A DNA stretch of 64,000 nt, from assembly GCA_041751875.1 (NCBI GenBank), contig JBGSIC010000013.1:248001-312000 (forward strand), read 5' to 3'. A program made the translations under genes and the position numbers. Position 1 is the stretch's first letter. Every line of letters starts with the position of its first letter. This DNA comes from JBGSIC01 sp041751875 (lineage in GTDB: Bacteria > Bdellovibrionota > FAC87 > UBA2466 > JACKAF01). Shown here one piece after another: positions 24,914-34,186 of this stretch. Below the pieces are notes generated by a model. That model worked only from the letters and a program-made list of their open reading frames with translations, did not search any database and was not told where the DNA came from.

Positions 24914-25651
24914 ATGCTAGAACGCGCTGCGTTTACATTTATTTTCTTTGTGGGAGCCGTGATCGCGGCGGAATCACCCAAGCAGATTTTGGCGAAGGCA
25001 GAGGAAAAACGCAATCCAACACAGAATTACAAAGTTCATTGTGTGCTGGTTCCCCTTCCCCAGAAAAAAGAGGACGTCCGCACTTACGATACCTACATCA
25101 GTCGCGGCCAAAAAACGATTGTCGAGTTTCTTACCCCGGCAATCGACAAAGGCAAACGCGTTCTTTTAGTAGATAACCAAATGTGGATTCACATGCCTAC
25201 AATATCGAATCCCATGCGAATCTCCCCCCGTCAGCGCCTGGCCGGAGATGCCGTTTACGGTGACATAGCAAGACTCAGTTTCATTGATAATTATTCAGTG
25301 AAGATAAAAGGCCAAAGAAAAGAAGCTGGTAAAAACTATACTGTTTTAGAACTGACAGCCCTTCCGGAAAGAGCGGTTTCCTACGACCGCGTGGAGCATT
25401 GGGTGGAAGAAAAAACCTACCGCCCTTTTCGAACAGAGTACCAAACCATGAATGGCAAAAAGTTGCGGGTAGCGAAGTACGAAAATTTCAAAGCCATTTT
25501 CGGCGTCGATCGTCCCACGCGCATCGTTTTCTCTGATGCCCTGACCGGATCAAAGACCCGATTGGACCTCAAAAACTACAAAAAGTTTTCGATGCCAGAA
25601 ATTGCCTTCGATAAAAACAATCTTGGGCGATCACTTTCGTCTTTTCGTTAA
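24914..25651 (+). CDS. Outer-membrane lipoprotein-sorting-like (LolA-fold) periplasmic protein
   Basis: A 245-residue protein. The ATG at 24914 follows GGAGGTGT and gives the signal peptide MLERAAFTFIFFVGAVIAA. The mature part (SPKQILAKAEEKRNPTQNYK, then TIVEFLTPAIDKGKRVLLVDNQMWIHMPTISNPMRISPRQRLAGDAVYGDIARL) is the pattern of the broad 'outer membrane lipoprotein-sorting protein' group, a LolA/LolB-like half-barrel that carries lipids. It precedes an outer-membrane barrel and a LolD-like ATPase, the usual company of lipid-export ABC systems. Confidence 0.85.
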   Translation: MLERAAFTFIFFVGAVIAAESPKQILAKAEEKRNPTQNYKVHCVLVPLPQKKEDVRTYDTYISRGQKTIVEFLTPAIDKGKRVLLVDNQMWIHMPTISNPMRISPRQRLAGDAVYGDIARLSFIDNYSVKIKGQRKEAGKNYTVLELTALPERAVSYDRVEHWVEEKTYRPFRTEYQTMNGKKLRVAKYENFKAIFGVDRPTRIVFSDALTGSKTRLDLKNYKKFSMPEIAFDKNNLGRSLSSFR

Positions 25652-25670
25652 GTAAGGAGCCCTTCGCAGG

Positions 25671-26954
25671 ATGAAGCCAATCTTCTTCATTCTCATTCTA
25701 TTTAGCACAGTATCGTGGGGAGCTTCCTACTCGGGGAGCCTTGAGCTTCTTAACCGCTTTTTCTTAAGCGATGGCCGCTTGCGGACTGCGCGTCTGCAAG
25801 GTCTGTTTCAACAAGAGTCAGCGCTAACAAAGAAACTATCCACACTCATCGAAGTGCGCGCGAGGGGTGACCTGGGCTTGTCGTCCGATATTTCCCAATA
25901 CAGTTTCAGCGATGCTGTTCGCCGCAACGAGGGGATCGAAGCCGAGATCCGCAGATGTTACATCGACTACTTCGGCAAAATATTTCAGGCACGTGTGGGA
26001 ATTGATACGTACGACTGGGTGAACACATGGTTTCCGTTTGGGAACAACATTCTTTTTCCCATTGACCTGCGAAACGGTGCCCTTGACGATCCTTCCCAGA
26101 TCCGTGAACCCATGGCTTCGGTGCGGCTTTCTCACAAAGTGGGTTCTGGCACCATGAGTTGGCTTGTCATTCCTTTTCCCAAATCCGACCGCCTGCCGCA
26201 TGGTCCTAACGCCTTTGGCTTCTATGAAACCCTTACCGCCTCGCTTAGTCCTGCAACTCCCGTTTTCCAAGAGCATAAGATTCCTGTCTCCCTAACGGAC
26301 GTCGAGGTCGGTATGCAGTATACGTTTAACCCAGGGGCATGGGAGATGTCGCCCTTCATATTTTTGGGTCATCAACGCCGCCCGTCGACAGAGATCACTA
26401 TCAGCGGTGCCACTGCTGCCGTTAATCTTTCTTATCCCCAAGTTTTAAGTGCCGGCTTTATCAACTCGCTTGCGGAAGGAGATTGGGTGTTTCGCTTTGG
26501 TTTCATTGGGCAGTTCAATCGAAAACCATTGGTAGTACTCAACCCGGCAGCAAACACCCTCCACCGAGAAACCCTCTTCCAAGTTCCTATTGCGTTCGAC
26601 TTGGCATTCTCACAGCATCTCAAACTCTACTCAGAACTGGTAACCTCGTTCAGAGAAGGAAAAGTTCTCAACGCAACCACGAAAAATGAACTAAGTCAGA
26701 ACTCTGACACAGAACACAGCTTCTCCCTTCGTTTAACCAATGAAACCTTCAAAAACTTCTTTATGGTGATGGAAAGTGTCTTTACCTTCCCTAGCAAATC
26801 TATTTTGTTTCGCCCTTCCATTCAGTGGAGTCTCAAAAACTATCAAATTACGCTGGGGGCCAATTTGGTTGACTCCAGCTCTCGCGAAGCTCCTCTCGAC
26901 ACGCTGAGAGATACCGACAATGTCTTCGCTTCTTTCCGATACTACCTAGACTGA
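25671..26954 (+). CDS. Outer membrane beta-barrel protein of unknown substrate
   Basis: A 427-residue protein with a signal peptide (MKPIFFILILFSTVSWG). The body is alternating amphipathic strands (YSGSLELLNRFFLSDGRLRTARLQG, FQARVGIDTYDWVNTWFPFG), ending in the aromatic strand FASFRYYLD as in outer-membrane barrels. About 14-16 strands are plausible. It starts 19 bp after the LolA-like gene and 33 bp before the ABC ATPase, so the three form one transcription unit. Confidence 0.75.
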   Translation: MKPIFFILILFSTVSWGASYSGSLELLNRFFLSDGRLRTARLQGLFQQESALTKKLSTLIEVRARGDLGLSSDISQYSFSDAVRRNEGIEAEIRRCYIDYFGKIFQARVGIDTYDWVNTWFPFGNNILFPIDLRNGALDDPSQIREPMASVRLSHKVGSGTMSWLVIPFPKSDRLPHGPNAFGFYETLTASLSPATPVFQEHKIPVSLTDVEVGMQYTFNPGAWEMSPFIFLGHQRRPSTEITISGATAAVNLSYPQVLSAGFINSLAEGDWVFRFGFIGQFNRKPLVVLNPAANTLHRETLFQVPIAFDLAFSQHLKLYSELVTSFREGKVLNATTKNELSQNSDTEHSFSLRLTNETFKNFFMVMESVFTFPSKSILFRPSIQWSLKNYQITLGANLVDSSSREAPLDTLRDTDNVFASFRYYLD

Positions 26955-26987
26955 CCTTTCCCAAATAATCCGTGATAAAATCAGGGA

Positions 26988-27698
26988 ATGTTCACCCGAG
27001 GTTCAATCCAACTAAAAACGATCAGTAAACATTTTCAAGTTGGAAGGCTTTCAGTCCACGCCCTAAAGAGCATTTCGCTGGAATTTCTACCCGGTGAGTT
27101 TGTTGTTATTCAGGGCCCGTCCGGAAGTGGGAAGTCGACTCTACTTAATATTCTGGGGTTGATTGAACAGCCATCTGATGGCGAGTTACTTTTCGGCGCA
27201 TCGCCTACGCACAACATGGCAGATAATGCGTTGACGCACCTTCGACGCGATCAAATCGGGTTTATCTTCCAGAACTTCAACCTTACCCCTACTCTCACAG
27301 CACAAGAAAACGTGGAATTTGCTCTGTATCTTGAGAGAAGGCACTCGGTGGAAGCGATCAAAGATCGAGCATCAAAAATTCTGGCAGAGGTAGGACTGGA
27401 AAGGTTTCGTCACCACAAACCTGCTGAACTAAGTGGTGGGCAGCGACAACGCGTGGCTATCGCGCGCGCTTTGGTTAAGCAGCCGGGACTAGTTTTAGCT
27501 GATGAGCCAACGGCGAATTTGGATTCCAAAAGTGCGGAACAGATTGTCTCTTTATTAAGCGAGATGAATCGGCGCTACCAAGCCACCATCATTATCGCGA
27601 CCCACGATGCCTACGTGGCATCCCACGCGCAGCGGTTGGTTCACTTGAAGGATGGGATGATTGAGAAAGATCAGCCTGCGATGAAGTCCATCGCCTAA
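26988..27698 (+). CDS. ABC transporter ATPase, LolD/MacB-like
   Basis: A 236-residue protein with Walker A GPSGSGKST, Q-loop IGFIFQNFNL, signature LSGGQRQRVAIARAL, Walker B LVLADEPTANLD and H-loop ATHD. It belongs to the LolD/MacB/FtsE-like subfamily that pairs with FtsX-type permeases. Its permease is most likely the convergent gene immediately downstream, with which it overlaps by 4 bp. Confidence 0.93.
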   Translation: MFTRGSIQLKTISKHFQVGRLSVHALKSISLEFLPGEFVVIQGPSGSGKSTLLNILGLIEQPSDGELLFGASPTHNMADNALTHLRRDQIGFIFQNFNLTPTLTAQENVEFALYLERRHSVEAIKDRASKILAEVGLERFRHHKPAELSGGQRQRVAIARALVKQPGLVLADEPTANLDSKSAEQIVSLLSEMNRRYQATIIIATHDAYVASHAQRLVHLKDGMIEKDQPAMKSIA

Positions 27699-28945
27699 AC
27701 GTTCGCTCCTAGCGCACGTGCCAGAGGAATGCGATTCACTCGCAGAGCGGGGAAAAGACCCGCAACGGCCGCCACACACGTCACAATCAAGGCAATCAGG
27801 AGCGCCGCGCCCCAGTTCATCTGCATCATCACTACAAAAACCGTGGAAAGGCCTGCGGGCGGGGGCATCTCAATGCCGTTGCGAAGGATTGAGGAGATTA
27901 GGCCCTGAGCGACCAAAATGCCAAAAAGTCCTCCCAAAACCCCCTGAAGCACAAACTCAATCAGCAGCATGAAAATGACTTCTTTTTTCTGCGTACCGAT
28001 CGCTCTCAAAGTAGCGATCTCACCAATACGTTCAAACACATTGATCATGAAAATGTTGATAATTCCGAGTAGTGCCATGGCCACGATGATCACTCGCACC
28101 ACTAAGAAGATGTCATCAAGCCACCCAATCGTGTTGTCGAAGTACTCGCCTAGTACATCGCGCCAGTGTTTGAGTTCAAGATCAGGAAAGTCTTTTGCCA
28201 GAAGAGCTTTGAAGGCGGGCGCGATGGACATTTCGTCGTCCGTATCGAAGGATACGAAAACGGATGACCCTCCCTTAATTTGCAACAGATCAAAGGCCAG
28301 TTCGTTTTTTACAAAGTAAAGAAGGTCATCAAATTCCTTCACCCCTGTTCTAAAAAAGCCCGCTACTTCTAGATCCCGCGCGTTAAGCGAGCCTCGAGAG
28401 GTGCTAACCAACACGGTCAGGGGGTCCCCCACTTTTACGCCAAGTTGACGGGCAAGTCCCTCTCCTAGAACAATCGCGTTATCATCAGAATCGGCAAGGT
28501 GTTTCCCCTCAACCATTTTCACTACATTCAAAAACTTTGCTTCTTCCGCCGGGTCAGAGCTAACCCCTTTCGCACTGATAGTAAGCTCGCCACGACTCAG
28601 CAGACCGAAGAACTCCTGCCGACGCCCAAACATGGCCATCGGTGGCAAACCAGACTCAATTTTTTTTCGCAGAAGGTCTGTCTCTGTTATTGAATAATCG
28701 AAGGGACGGGAGGATTTGTTTTCTTCGAAGCCCTTCTTTACTACATGGAAGTGACCGTAGTAGCTGCGAATGATGTTGCTCCGAAATCGAGCCTTCACTC
28801 CAGAATAGAAAGCGGAAAAAAGGATGAGACAGGCAACGGCTGCGGCCAGCGTGCTTATCACAATGGCCGTGCGCCTGGGCACTCGCCAAAGATTACGTAC
28901 GGCCGCTCTTAATAGGAATGCATAAAATGCCAAGTTAGCGCCCAA
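27695..28945 (-). CDS. FtsX/LolE-family ABC permease
   Basis: A 416-residue protein with four membrane helices: one at the N-terminus (RRTAIVISTLAAAVACLILF), a large periplasmic MacB_PCD-like domain (about 45-255), then three at the C-terminus (VVRVIIVAMALLGIINIFMI; EFVLQGVLGGLFGILVAQGL; AALLIALIVTCVAAVAGLFPALRVNR). The ERIGEIATLRAIGTQKKEV loop contacts the ATPase. The start is TTG at 28945 behind TAAGGA, which overlaps the stop of the nitroreductase gene. It is the natural partner of the convergent LolD-like ATPase. Confidence 0.9.
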   Translation of the reverse strand: MGANLAFYAFLLRAAVRNLWRVPRRTAIVISTLAAAVACLILFSAFYSGVKARFRSNIIRSYYGHFHVVKKGFEENKSSRPFDYSITETDLLRKKIESGLPPMAMFGRRQEFFGLLSRGELTISAKGVSSDPAEEAKFLNVVKMVEGKHLADSDDNAIVLGEGLARQLGVKVGDPLTVLVSTSRGSLNARDLEVAGFFRTGVKEFDDLLYFVKNELAFDLLQIKGGSSVFVSFDTDDEMSIAPAFKALLAKDFPDLELKHWRDVLGEYFDNTIGWLDDIFLVVRVIIVAMALLGIINIFMINVFERIGEIATLRAIGTQKKEVIFMLLIEFVLQGVLGGLFGILVAQGLISSILRNGIEMPPPAGLSTVFVVMMQMNWGAALLIALIVTCVAAVAGLFPALRVNRIPLARALGANV

Positions 28946-28957
28946 TGTCTTTTTTCC

Positions 28958-30019
28958 TTATTCAAAGGTTCTAAGGTTTAAATAGTTCTCGGGCTTGTCA
29001 CCCAAGGGTTGCCCGAACCGGAACAGCCAAAGGGGGTGCTTGTTCTCAGGGACAGCGGTGTTTTTCCGCAATAAGTCACGGCCGCGAAAGGCCAGTTCCA
29101 CTGCCTGACGGGGTAACCCTTCCAAGCCCATTTCCCCGGCAACACTCATCAGGGGAACAAACGAGAGAGGCTGAACACTTTCGCCTGCGTCGTTAAAGCG
29201 AGTCCACAAGCGTAGCCCCAGTCTCCCTGCCTCTATCAACTCAGAAGGCTCGCCCGAGATACAAAAATATCCCGCTGAGGCAGAAAGGCGCTTGCGCGCA
29301 TATTTGCGTACCGCCGAACGCGCGCCTACCTTGCTCAGCGCCCTGCGAATAATTGGGTTCTGCATCAGAAAAAAAGGCGGCAGTTGATCGATGCCAACTC
29401 CCAACGTGCTCCAATGCAACCCGTCTCGGGTTTGGAATGCCTTTTTTCGGGTGAAGCGCACCCAACGATAAATATCGTTGGAAAATCGATTTGTGAAAAG
29501 TGAGCAGACTTCTGTTTCGGCCAAGAGCTCCACCAACTCAGGCGTGAAAAGAAGGGTTGTCACCTTAAGAGAAGGAAAGAACTCTTGTTCCCCTTGCACA
29601 TACGATAGATGTTTGGCCGACAACGGTAGCTGGCGATAGCGACGTCGGTCAGTCCACCGCCTTGCTAGAGAACGTCCTAAGGAGTCCGGTTCCGCGCCTG
29701 GCGAAAATCGCACGGTCGCCCATTCGGCCTGAGAAATAGGGTTGAGTGTCCACTCAGTCGAGAAACCTTCAGCGCTCGCCTTAATCTTGATGGTCTCTAA
29801 CAACGTCCCCAAGGTAAGAAGCGATGCAACATTTTCCGGGTTTAAAGAGTGGGCTGCCCGACTTTCATCGTGAGAGATAGCGAGCGCACTTCCGTTCCAC
29901 GCCAGCCGCCAAGGCTGACAATTGTCTCCGCTAGGGGACCAATGTGCTGCCGCAATAATAGAATGAATCTGGATGCTGGTGGGTTGCGCCGAAGGTATAA
30001 GCGGTGATGGGGCAGACAT
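28958..30019 (-). CDS. Acg-type nitroreductase-fold oxidoreductase
   Basis: A 353-residue protein. IIAAAHWSPSGDNCQPWRL near the N-terminus is the FMN-binding nitroreductase signature (S-P-S-x-x-N-x-Q-P-W), followed by ARRWTDRRRYRQLPL, typical of the Acg/Rv3131-like branch. The C-terminal half has RLGLRLWTRFNDAGESVQPLSFVPL. Members bind flavin and some are fused with ThiF (Rv1355c family). It lies 12 bp upstream of the FtsX permease and 37 bp after tamB, on the minus strand; a ThiF protein is encoded about 6.3 kb away. Confidence 0.8.
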   Translation of the reverse strand: MSAPSPLIPSAQPTSIQIHSIIAAAHWSPSGDNCQPWRLAWNGSALAISHDESRAAHSLNPENVASLLTLGTLLETIKIKASAEGFSTEWTLNPISQAEWATVRFSPGAEPDSLGRSLARRWTDRRRYRQLPLSAKHLSYVQGEQEFFPSLKVTTLLFTPELVELLAETEVCSLFTNRFSNDIYRWVRFTRKKAFQTRDGLHWSTLGVGIDQLPPFFLMQNPIIRRALSKVGARSAVRKYARKRLSASAGYFCISGEPSELIEAGRLGLRLWTRFNDAGESVQPLSFVPLMSVAGEMGLEGLPRQAVELAFRGRDLLRKNTAVPENKHPLWLFRFGQPLGDKPENYLNLRTFE

Positions 30020-30056
30020 GGAGTCTTATTATACATCGAGCGCCCCGTTCTTAACT

Positions 30057-32381
30057 TTAATAGCGCTTAAACCATTCCAAAAAACCTGACACGCCCTGCT
30101 GTCCCGAAGAGGTATCGCCCAGCGGCACTTCCGTCGTGACCGCCCAGTTTTTTCCAATGCGTCGGCTAAAGCCCACCTTCTCACTTCCCTCGGGACCCCC
30201 CGTAAGATTTACGGTCGTCTTGTCGCCCAAGCGCACCTTTGCCGTTACCGCTTTCGTGGTGGGGTCGTAACTGATGCTCTGAATCGGCGTGCTCGCTAAA
30301 AAATAAAGTGAAGCCAGTCCAATTGAGCGCTGCGTGACGGCAGAATCAAAACCCGCGACTGATGCGTTTTGCTCGGACCCTAGCTCTTCATTTCCGAAGA
30401 GAAGAAGCGCGATGATTTCCTGCCGCGTAAGGGGCGGGCTACTGTCGAATGTCACCCGAGGTCGGTCAAGCGTCCCAGCCAAAAGTACTGTCACCGCATA
30501 GTCGGGAAAGTTAATTGCAAAATTGCCTCTCACTTCTACGAGAGACTCGTTTGCATTGGACTTCACCCAACGCAAACGCAATTCTTTAACTTGCGCCGAA
30601 CGCCGGAAAAGAGTGACAGGAACCGGTGTGATTTGAACGGTACCCAGAATGGGTTGCTGATCACTAATTTTCAGATCCAGTTTCAACGGCAACGGCTTAA
30701 CGAGGAGATTGCTTGCAATAAAAAGGTGTGCGTCTTCTTCTGTTTCTATGGTGATGTTGTAGGTAAAAGGTGCGGGAGCCGGTTTCTTTCTTGAGAGTTT
30801 CGCCTGGGCGCCAATGCGCGGATCGGGCAGGATCTCTGGTATCGAAGTGAGTTTCAGCGGGGGCAGTTCAAACCGCCCATCTTGAATCGCTACATCGGCA
30901 TCCAAATGTGACGCGAAGGTTTTTGCCCAACTCATTGAGAGTTTACCGGCAGCCGTAAGTTTTAACTGTTGGGCTTTCGACTTGAGATTAGTCTCTAGAT
31001 TAAAAGGGATACCCAACTTCGCCGAACCCTCTGGTGCTGCTCTGACCGAAAAGTCCAACTCTCCCGACATCTCATTAACCGGAGCTGGCACCGCGTACGG
31101 TGTACCTCGGAGCATTTTCACGACGTCTTGAAAGCGGGTGAAGTGAATATTGACCTTGCTGTCAGGATCGACGTTGAGGTGCATTCCCGTAGAAAGTTTT
31201 TCGAACGAAGCCGAAAGAAACCCACTCGCCGAATAAGCGCGCCCTTCTTGTTGAGGCAGACTCAACTGCAGTGAACCACGAACTTGCGGAAAAGTGATAT
31301 TGCCATCGATTGCCACGCGAGGTCGCCCTCGAAAACGTGTTGCTAGTGGCACATCGAGCACGCAACCTTTAAGCGAAATCTCTGAGAGTTTTTTGAACGA
31401 CGCCGACAGTCCGCAATTCTCCAGTGTAATTGCTTTTTGAAAATGCTTGCTTGTTTTCTTCCCGAATGCGGTGGGAGACAAAAACCCTTCAGTCTGCACT
31501 TTAAGCTCTTCGCCTGAGTGTGACACAGCCCCATCCATCGTGATCCCCCACGGGGCTTGATTGAAGGTTCCTGCCACTTTGCCGGTAAACTCGACGGGAG
31601 CCTCAAGTTTCTTTGAGCCCTCTATGCTCAAATCAATTTTATCGAGTTTCGTCCCACGGGCCTGACTCGTAGCTTTAAACTGCAGAACACGGTCGGTACT
31701 TTCAACGACCACTTTTGCATCAATGGATTTCAATGGGGCTTCTTTGCCCGCAAAATCGATTCGGACAGGTAGCGCACAATTTGCCTCGCGAGGGCCGCCA
31801 TTGCGGACCGCCTTGCACTCGACTTTAAAATCCGCGTTCAGGTAAGGTTTGCGATCTTCTCGAATGGCGACCTCCCCTTTGGCGATTTTCACGTTCAAGC
31901 GATGCGGTCGCAACCAGTCGGGCAACGCTATGACCGGAGCCCCTTCTTCTTTGGATGCGGAAGGCTTCTTGGAGTCCCCCTCAACCAGAACGGACAACTT
32001 GGCAACTTCAAGGGGGCCCAATTCTTCAATCGCAAAAAAGGGATGCAGACCTACCTTCATCAGTACGGTTCCCTTGCCGTTTTCCAGACAAACCGAAGTA
32101 TTTTCTGGGCGCACGCAAATCTTTTGGAAATCAAGTTTCACTCGCAGCCGCCCCCATGATTGCCATTCAATCGCACGACTATTGAGATCGAGTTCAAGAG
32201 GAACGCCCTGAACCGCCAAAAATTGTTGTATGGTTTTAAGTCCCGCGTTGCTAAATGCCCACTCGGGAAAAGCAAAAAGTAAGGCTGAGAAGAAAAGAAA
32301 GAGCGAAGGGATAACAAAAAGCCAACGCCATCCGCGCACCGGAGAAATTCGCTTTTTCTTTTTCTTGGCCCGTTTAGCCAT
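30057..32381 (-). CDS. tamB: TamB-like translocation/assembly (or lipid-bridge) protein
   Basis: A 774-residue protein with a basic N-terminus and single membrane anchor (KKKKKRISPVRGWRWLFVIPSLFLFFSALLFAF), a long beta-helical body, and the TamB C-terminal domain (GTLDRPRVTFDSSPPLTRQEIIALLLFG; TTVNLTGGPEGSEKVGFSRRIGKNWAVTTEVPLG). It is short compared with E. coli TamB (about 1260). AsmA/TamB-like proteins span the periplasm and are linked to barrel assembly and phospholipid transport. It is 3 bp downstream of the TamA-like gene. Confidence 0.88.
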   Translation of the reverse strand: MAKRAKKKKKRISPVRGWRWLFVIPSLFLFFSALLFAFPEWAFSNAGLKTIQQFLAVQGVPLELDLNSRAIEWQSWGRLRVKLDFQKICVRPENTSVCLENGKGTVLMKVGLHPFFAIEELGPLEVAKLSVLVEGDSKKPSASKEEGAPVIALPDWLRPHRLNVKIAKGEVAIREDRKPYLNADFKVECKAVRNGGPREANCALPVRIDFAGKEAPLKSIDAKVVVESTDRVLQFKATSQARGTKLDKIDLSIEGSKKLEAPVEFTGKVAGTFNQAPWGITMDGAVSHSGEELKVQTEGFLSPTAFGKKTSKHFQKAITLENCGLSASFKKLSEISLKGCVLDVPLATRFRGRPRVAIDGNITFPQVRGSLQLSLPQQEGRAYSASGFLSASFEKLSTGMHLNVDPDSKVNIHFTRFQDVVKMLRGTPYAVPAPVNEMSGELDFSVRAAPEGSAKLGIPFNLETNLKSKAQQLKLTAAGKLSMSWAKTFASHLDADVAIQDGRFELPPLKLTSIPEILPDPRIGAQAKLSRKKPAPAPFTYNITIETEEDAHLFIASNLLVKPLPLKLDLKISDQQPILGTVQITPVPVTLFRRSAQVKELRLRWVKSNANESLVEVRGNFAINFPDYAVTVLLAGTLDRPRVTFDSSPPLTRQEIIALLLFGNEELGSEQNASVAGFDSAVTQRSIGLASLYFLASTPIQSISYDPTTKAVTAKVRLGDKTTVNLTGGPEGSEKVGFSRRIGKNWAVTTEVPLGDTSSGQQGVSGFLEWFKRY

Positions 32382-32384
32382 TTG

Positions 32385-34142
32385 CTAGAACTCCTCCCCG
32401 TATCCAATAAAGAACTGCCAATGCGACGGGGCGGCCCATCGAGGGGAGGAACTGCCTCCCACGCTAAACCCGTGAGCTAGCGTCGAACGAAAAACCCCGA
32501 TTGGCGAGTTCCATCGTAAACCAAAACCAGGAGACGCGTACATCGGTGATTCCCATTCAAAAGGGGCGTCGCCCAGCGCGCCCGCGTCCATAAAAATGAC
32601 GGGCTGAAGGCTCCAAGGTAAAAGCGAGGGAAAACGTAGCTCCAACCCGGCGTAAAATGAACTCAGCGCACCCGTGCCGTTGGAAGGCAATTCCAAACGA
32701 GAAAACCCTCTCAGCGTGTCTGACCCCCCTAAGAAATAGCGGAAATCAGAGGGCAACTTTCCCGCGGCATGTCCCGTGGCATTGATCGCCCCCCTAATCG
32801 CGAGGATAGCGCGCGGCGGATCAAAGCGACCAATATTCCAAAGATTTCTGAGAAAAAGGCGGGCTCGCCACGCGCTGACATCGGAGAGAATGGCTCTATC
32901 AGTGGCCGCAAACTCAAGTTGCGCGTAGCTGCCGTGAACAGGATCGGCCGTCTGTGCTTCAAGAGAATGACTAATATAAGTGAGTTTTGTTTCGAGACTG
33001 AGAATGAAAATGTCACCTTGATCGATACCACGTGTGGTTTTGTTCTGCTGGAAGGTGGGGCCCAGCACCACCTCCATTTGCCCCGTTGGTAATTCGAATG
33101 TGGTAGCGGGGTGGAGCGAGAGCCCTAAAGCATAGCTTTCAAAATGTACCTCGCTTCTTCTCACCAGGGAAAGTGTAGGAAGTAGGTGCACACGAGGCGA
33201 CTCATCAGACAAATACCATCGCATCGTACCGGTAAGTTCCTGACGGTACCTTGAGCCTAGTGCAATAAGCTCCAAACTCGAAGCACGTGACCCAAGTCTC
33301 GCGTGGCGCCAACTGATCCGCGCTTTCAATATACCTTCGGTGTCGACACCGACACCCACGGTGAAGAGACGTGGAAGGCCCACTGTCCCCCGCAATTGAA
33401 GACGTGTGAGTACGCCCTTTTCGCATTGCGGAACAAAATAGGCACTTTCGAACAGACCGGCGGCTTCCATGCGCTGGGCCGTAAGCATCAAAAGTTCTTG
33501 ATCGAACTCCCGACCCTCCAAAAAAGCGTGATAACGGGAAATCAGTCTTTTGGAATACAGTTTACTTAGAGCAGCGGAAATTTGAATTTCATCGGGTGTC
33601 CACCTTTCCTTCACCCCTTTGTCGACTGTGACAATAACGACACCATTGCGAGGATCAGGAACCGTTGCGCGCGTCGAGGCACAGGGGTACCCCCGGGATT
33701 GAAGTTCACCGGCCGTCTTCTTTTCTACTTCGTTTAGTAAGCTCGGGCTGATGGGTCTTCCCATCCAGTTCCAGCGCGCATCAACTTGTGCGGGTGAACC
33801 CGTAAACCGAAACACAATATTCTTCACACGGCTCAAGGGACCCGGGTCCACCCAAAGGCCACTATCGCGCGAAGTAAACTTCGGATTATCAAATCCACGG
33901 CTCTGCAAGATGCCGCGCATGTGCAGCTCTCGCTGGCTCATCGGAATCGACTTCCATCCGGCTTCACCAGAAGGACAAACGAAGGCCTTTTCATTGTCTG
34001 ACAGGCCGGGTTTCACAGGATAGGTAAAGAACAGTCCAGGGCAGACCGCTTGCGCGACCTGGGCCGAGAGTACTGGGATGCACCCCCCAAGAGAAAGCAA
34101 TAGGATCAGACACTTAAATGAACTTCGCTTCAGCAACCGCAC
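32385..34142 (-). CDS. tamA: TamA-like Omp85 family outer membrane protein
   Basis: A 585-residue frame. POTRA-like repeats occupy roughly 90-260 (VKNIVFRFTGSPAQVDARWNW; GVVIVTVDKGVKERW), and the C-terminal barrel carries FRYFLGGSDTLRGFSRLE, the conserved Omp85 RGF motif, and ends WQFFIGYGEEF. The frame begins at GTG 34142, but AGGAG directly abuts it. The TTG two codons downstream (34136) has correct spacing and gives the signal MLKRSSFKCLILLLSLGG. It pairs with the TamB-like gene 3 bp downstream. Confidence 0.88.
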   Translation of the reverse strand: MRLLKRSSFKCLILLLSLGGCIPVLSAQVAQAVCPGLFFTYPVKPGLSDNEKAFVCPSGEAGWKSIPMSQRELHMRGILQSRGFDNPKFTSRDSGLWVDPGPLSRVKNIVFRFTGSPAQVDARWNWMGRPISPSLLNEVEKKTAGELQSRGYPCASTRATVPDPRNGVVIVTVDKGVKERWTPDEIQISAALSKLYSKRLISRYHAFLEGREFDQELLMLTAQRMEAAGLFESAYFVPQCEKGVLTRLQLRGTVGLPRLFTVGVGVDTEGILKARISWRHARLGSRASSLELIALGSRYRQELTGTMRWYLSDESPRVHLLPTLSLVRRSEVHFESYALGLSLHPATTFELPTGQMEVVLGPTFQQNKTTRGIDQGDIFILSLETKLTYISHSLEAQTADPVHGSYAQLEFAATDRAILSDVSAWRARLFLRNLWNIGRFDPPRAILAIRGAINATGHAAGKLPSDFRYFLGGSDTLRGFSRLELPSNGTGALSSFYAGLELRFPSLLPWSLQPVIFMDAGALGDAPFEWESPMYASPGFGLRWNSPIGVFRSTLAHGFSVGGSSSPRWAAPSHWQFFIGYGEEF

Positions 34143-34186
34143 TCCTGGACTGGGCTCGGTATACCAGGGATACGGCGGCGAATCTA

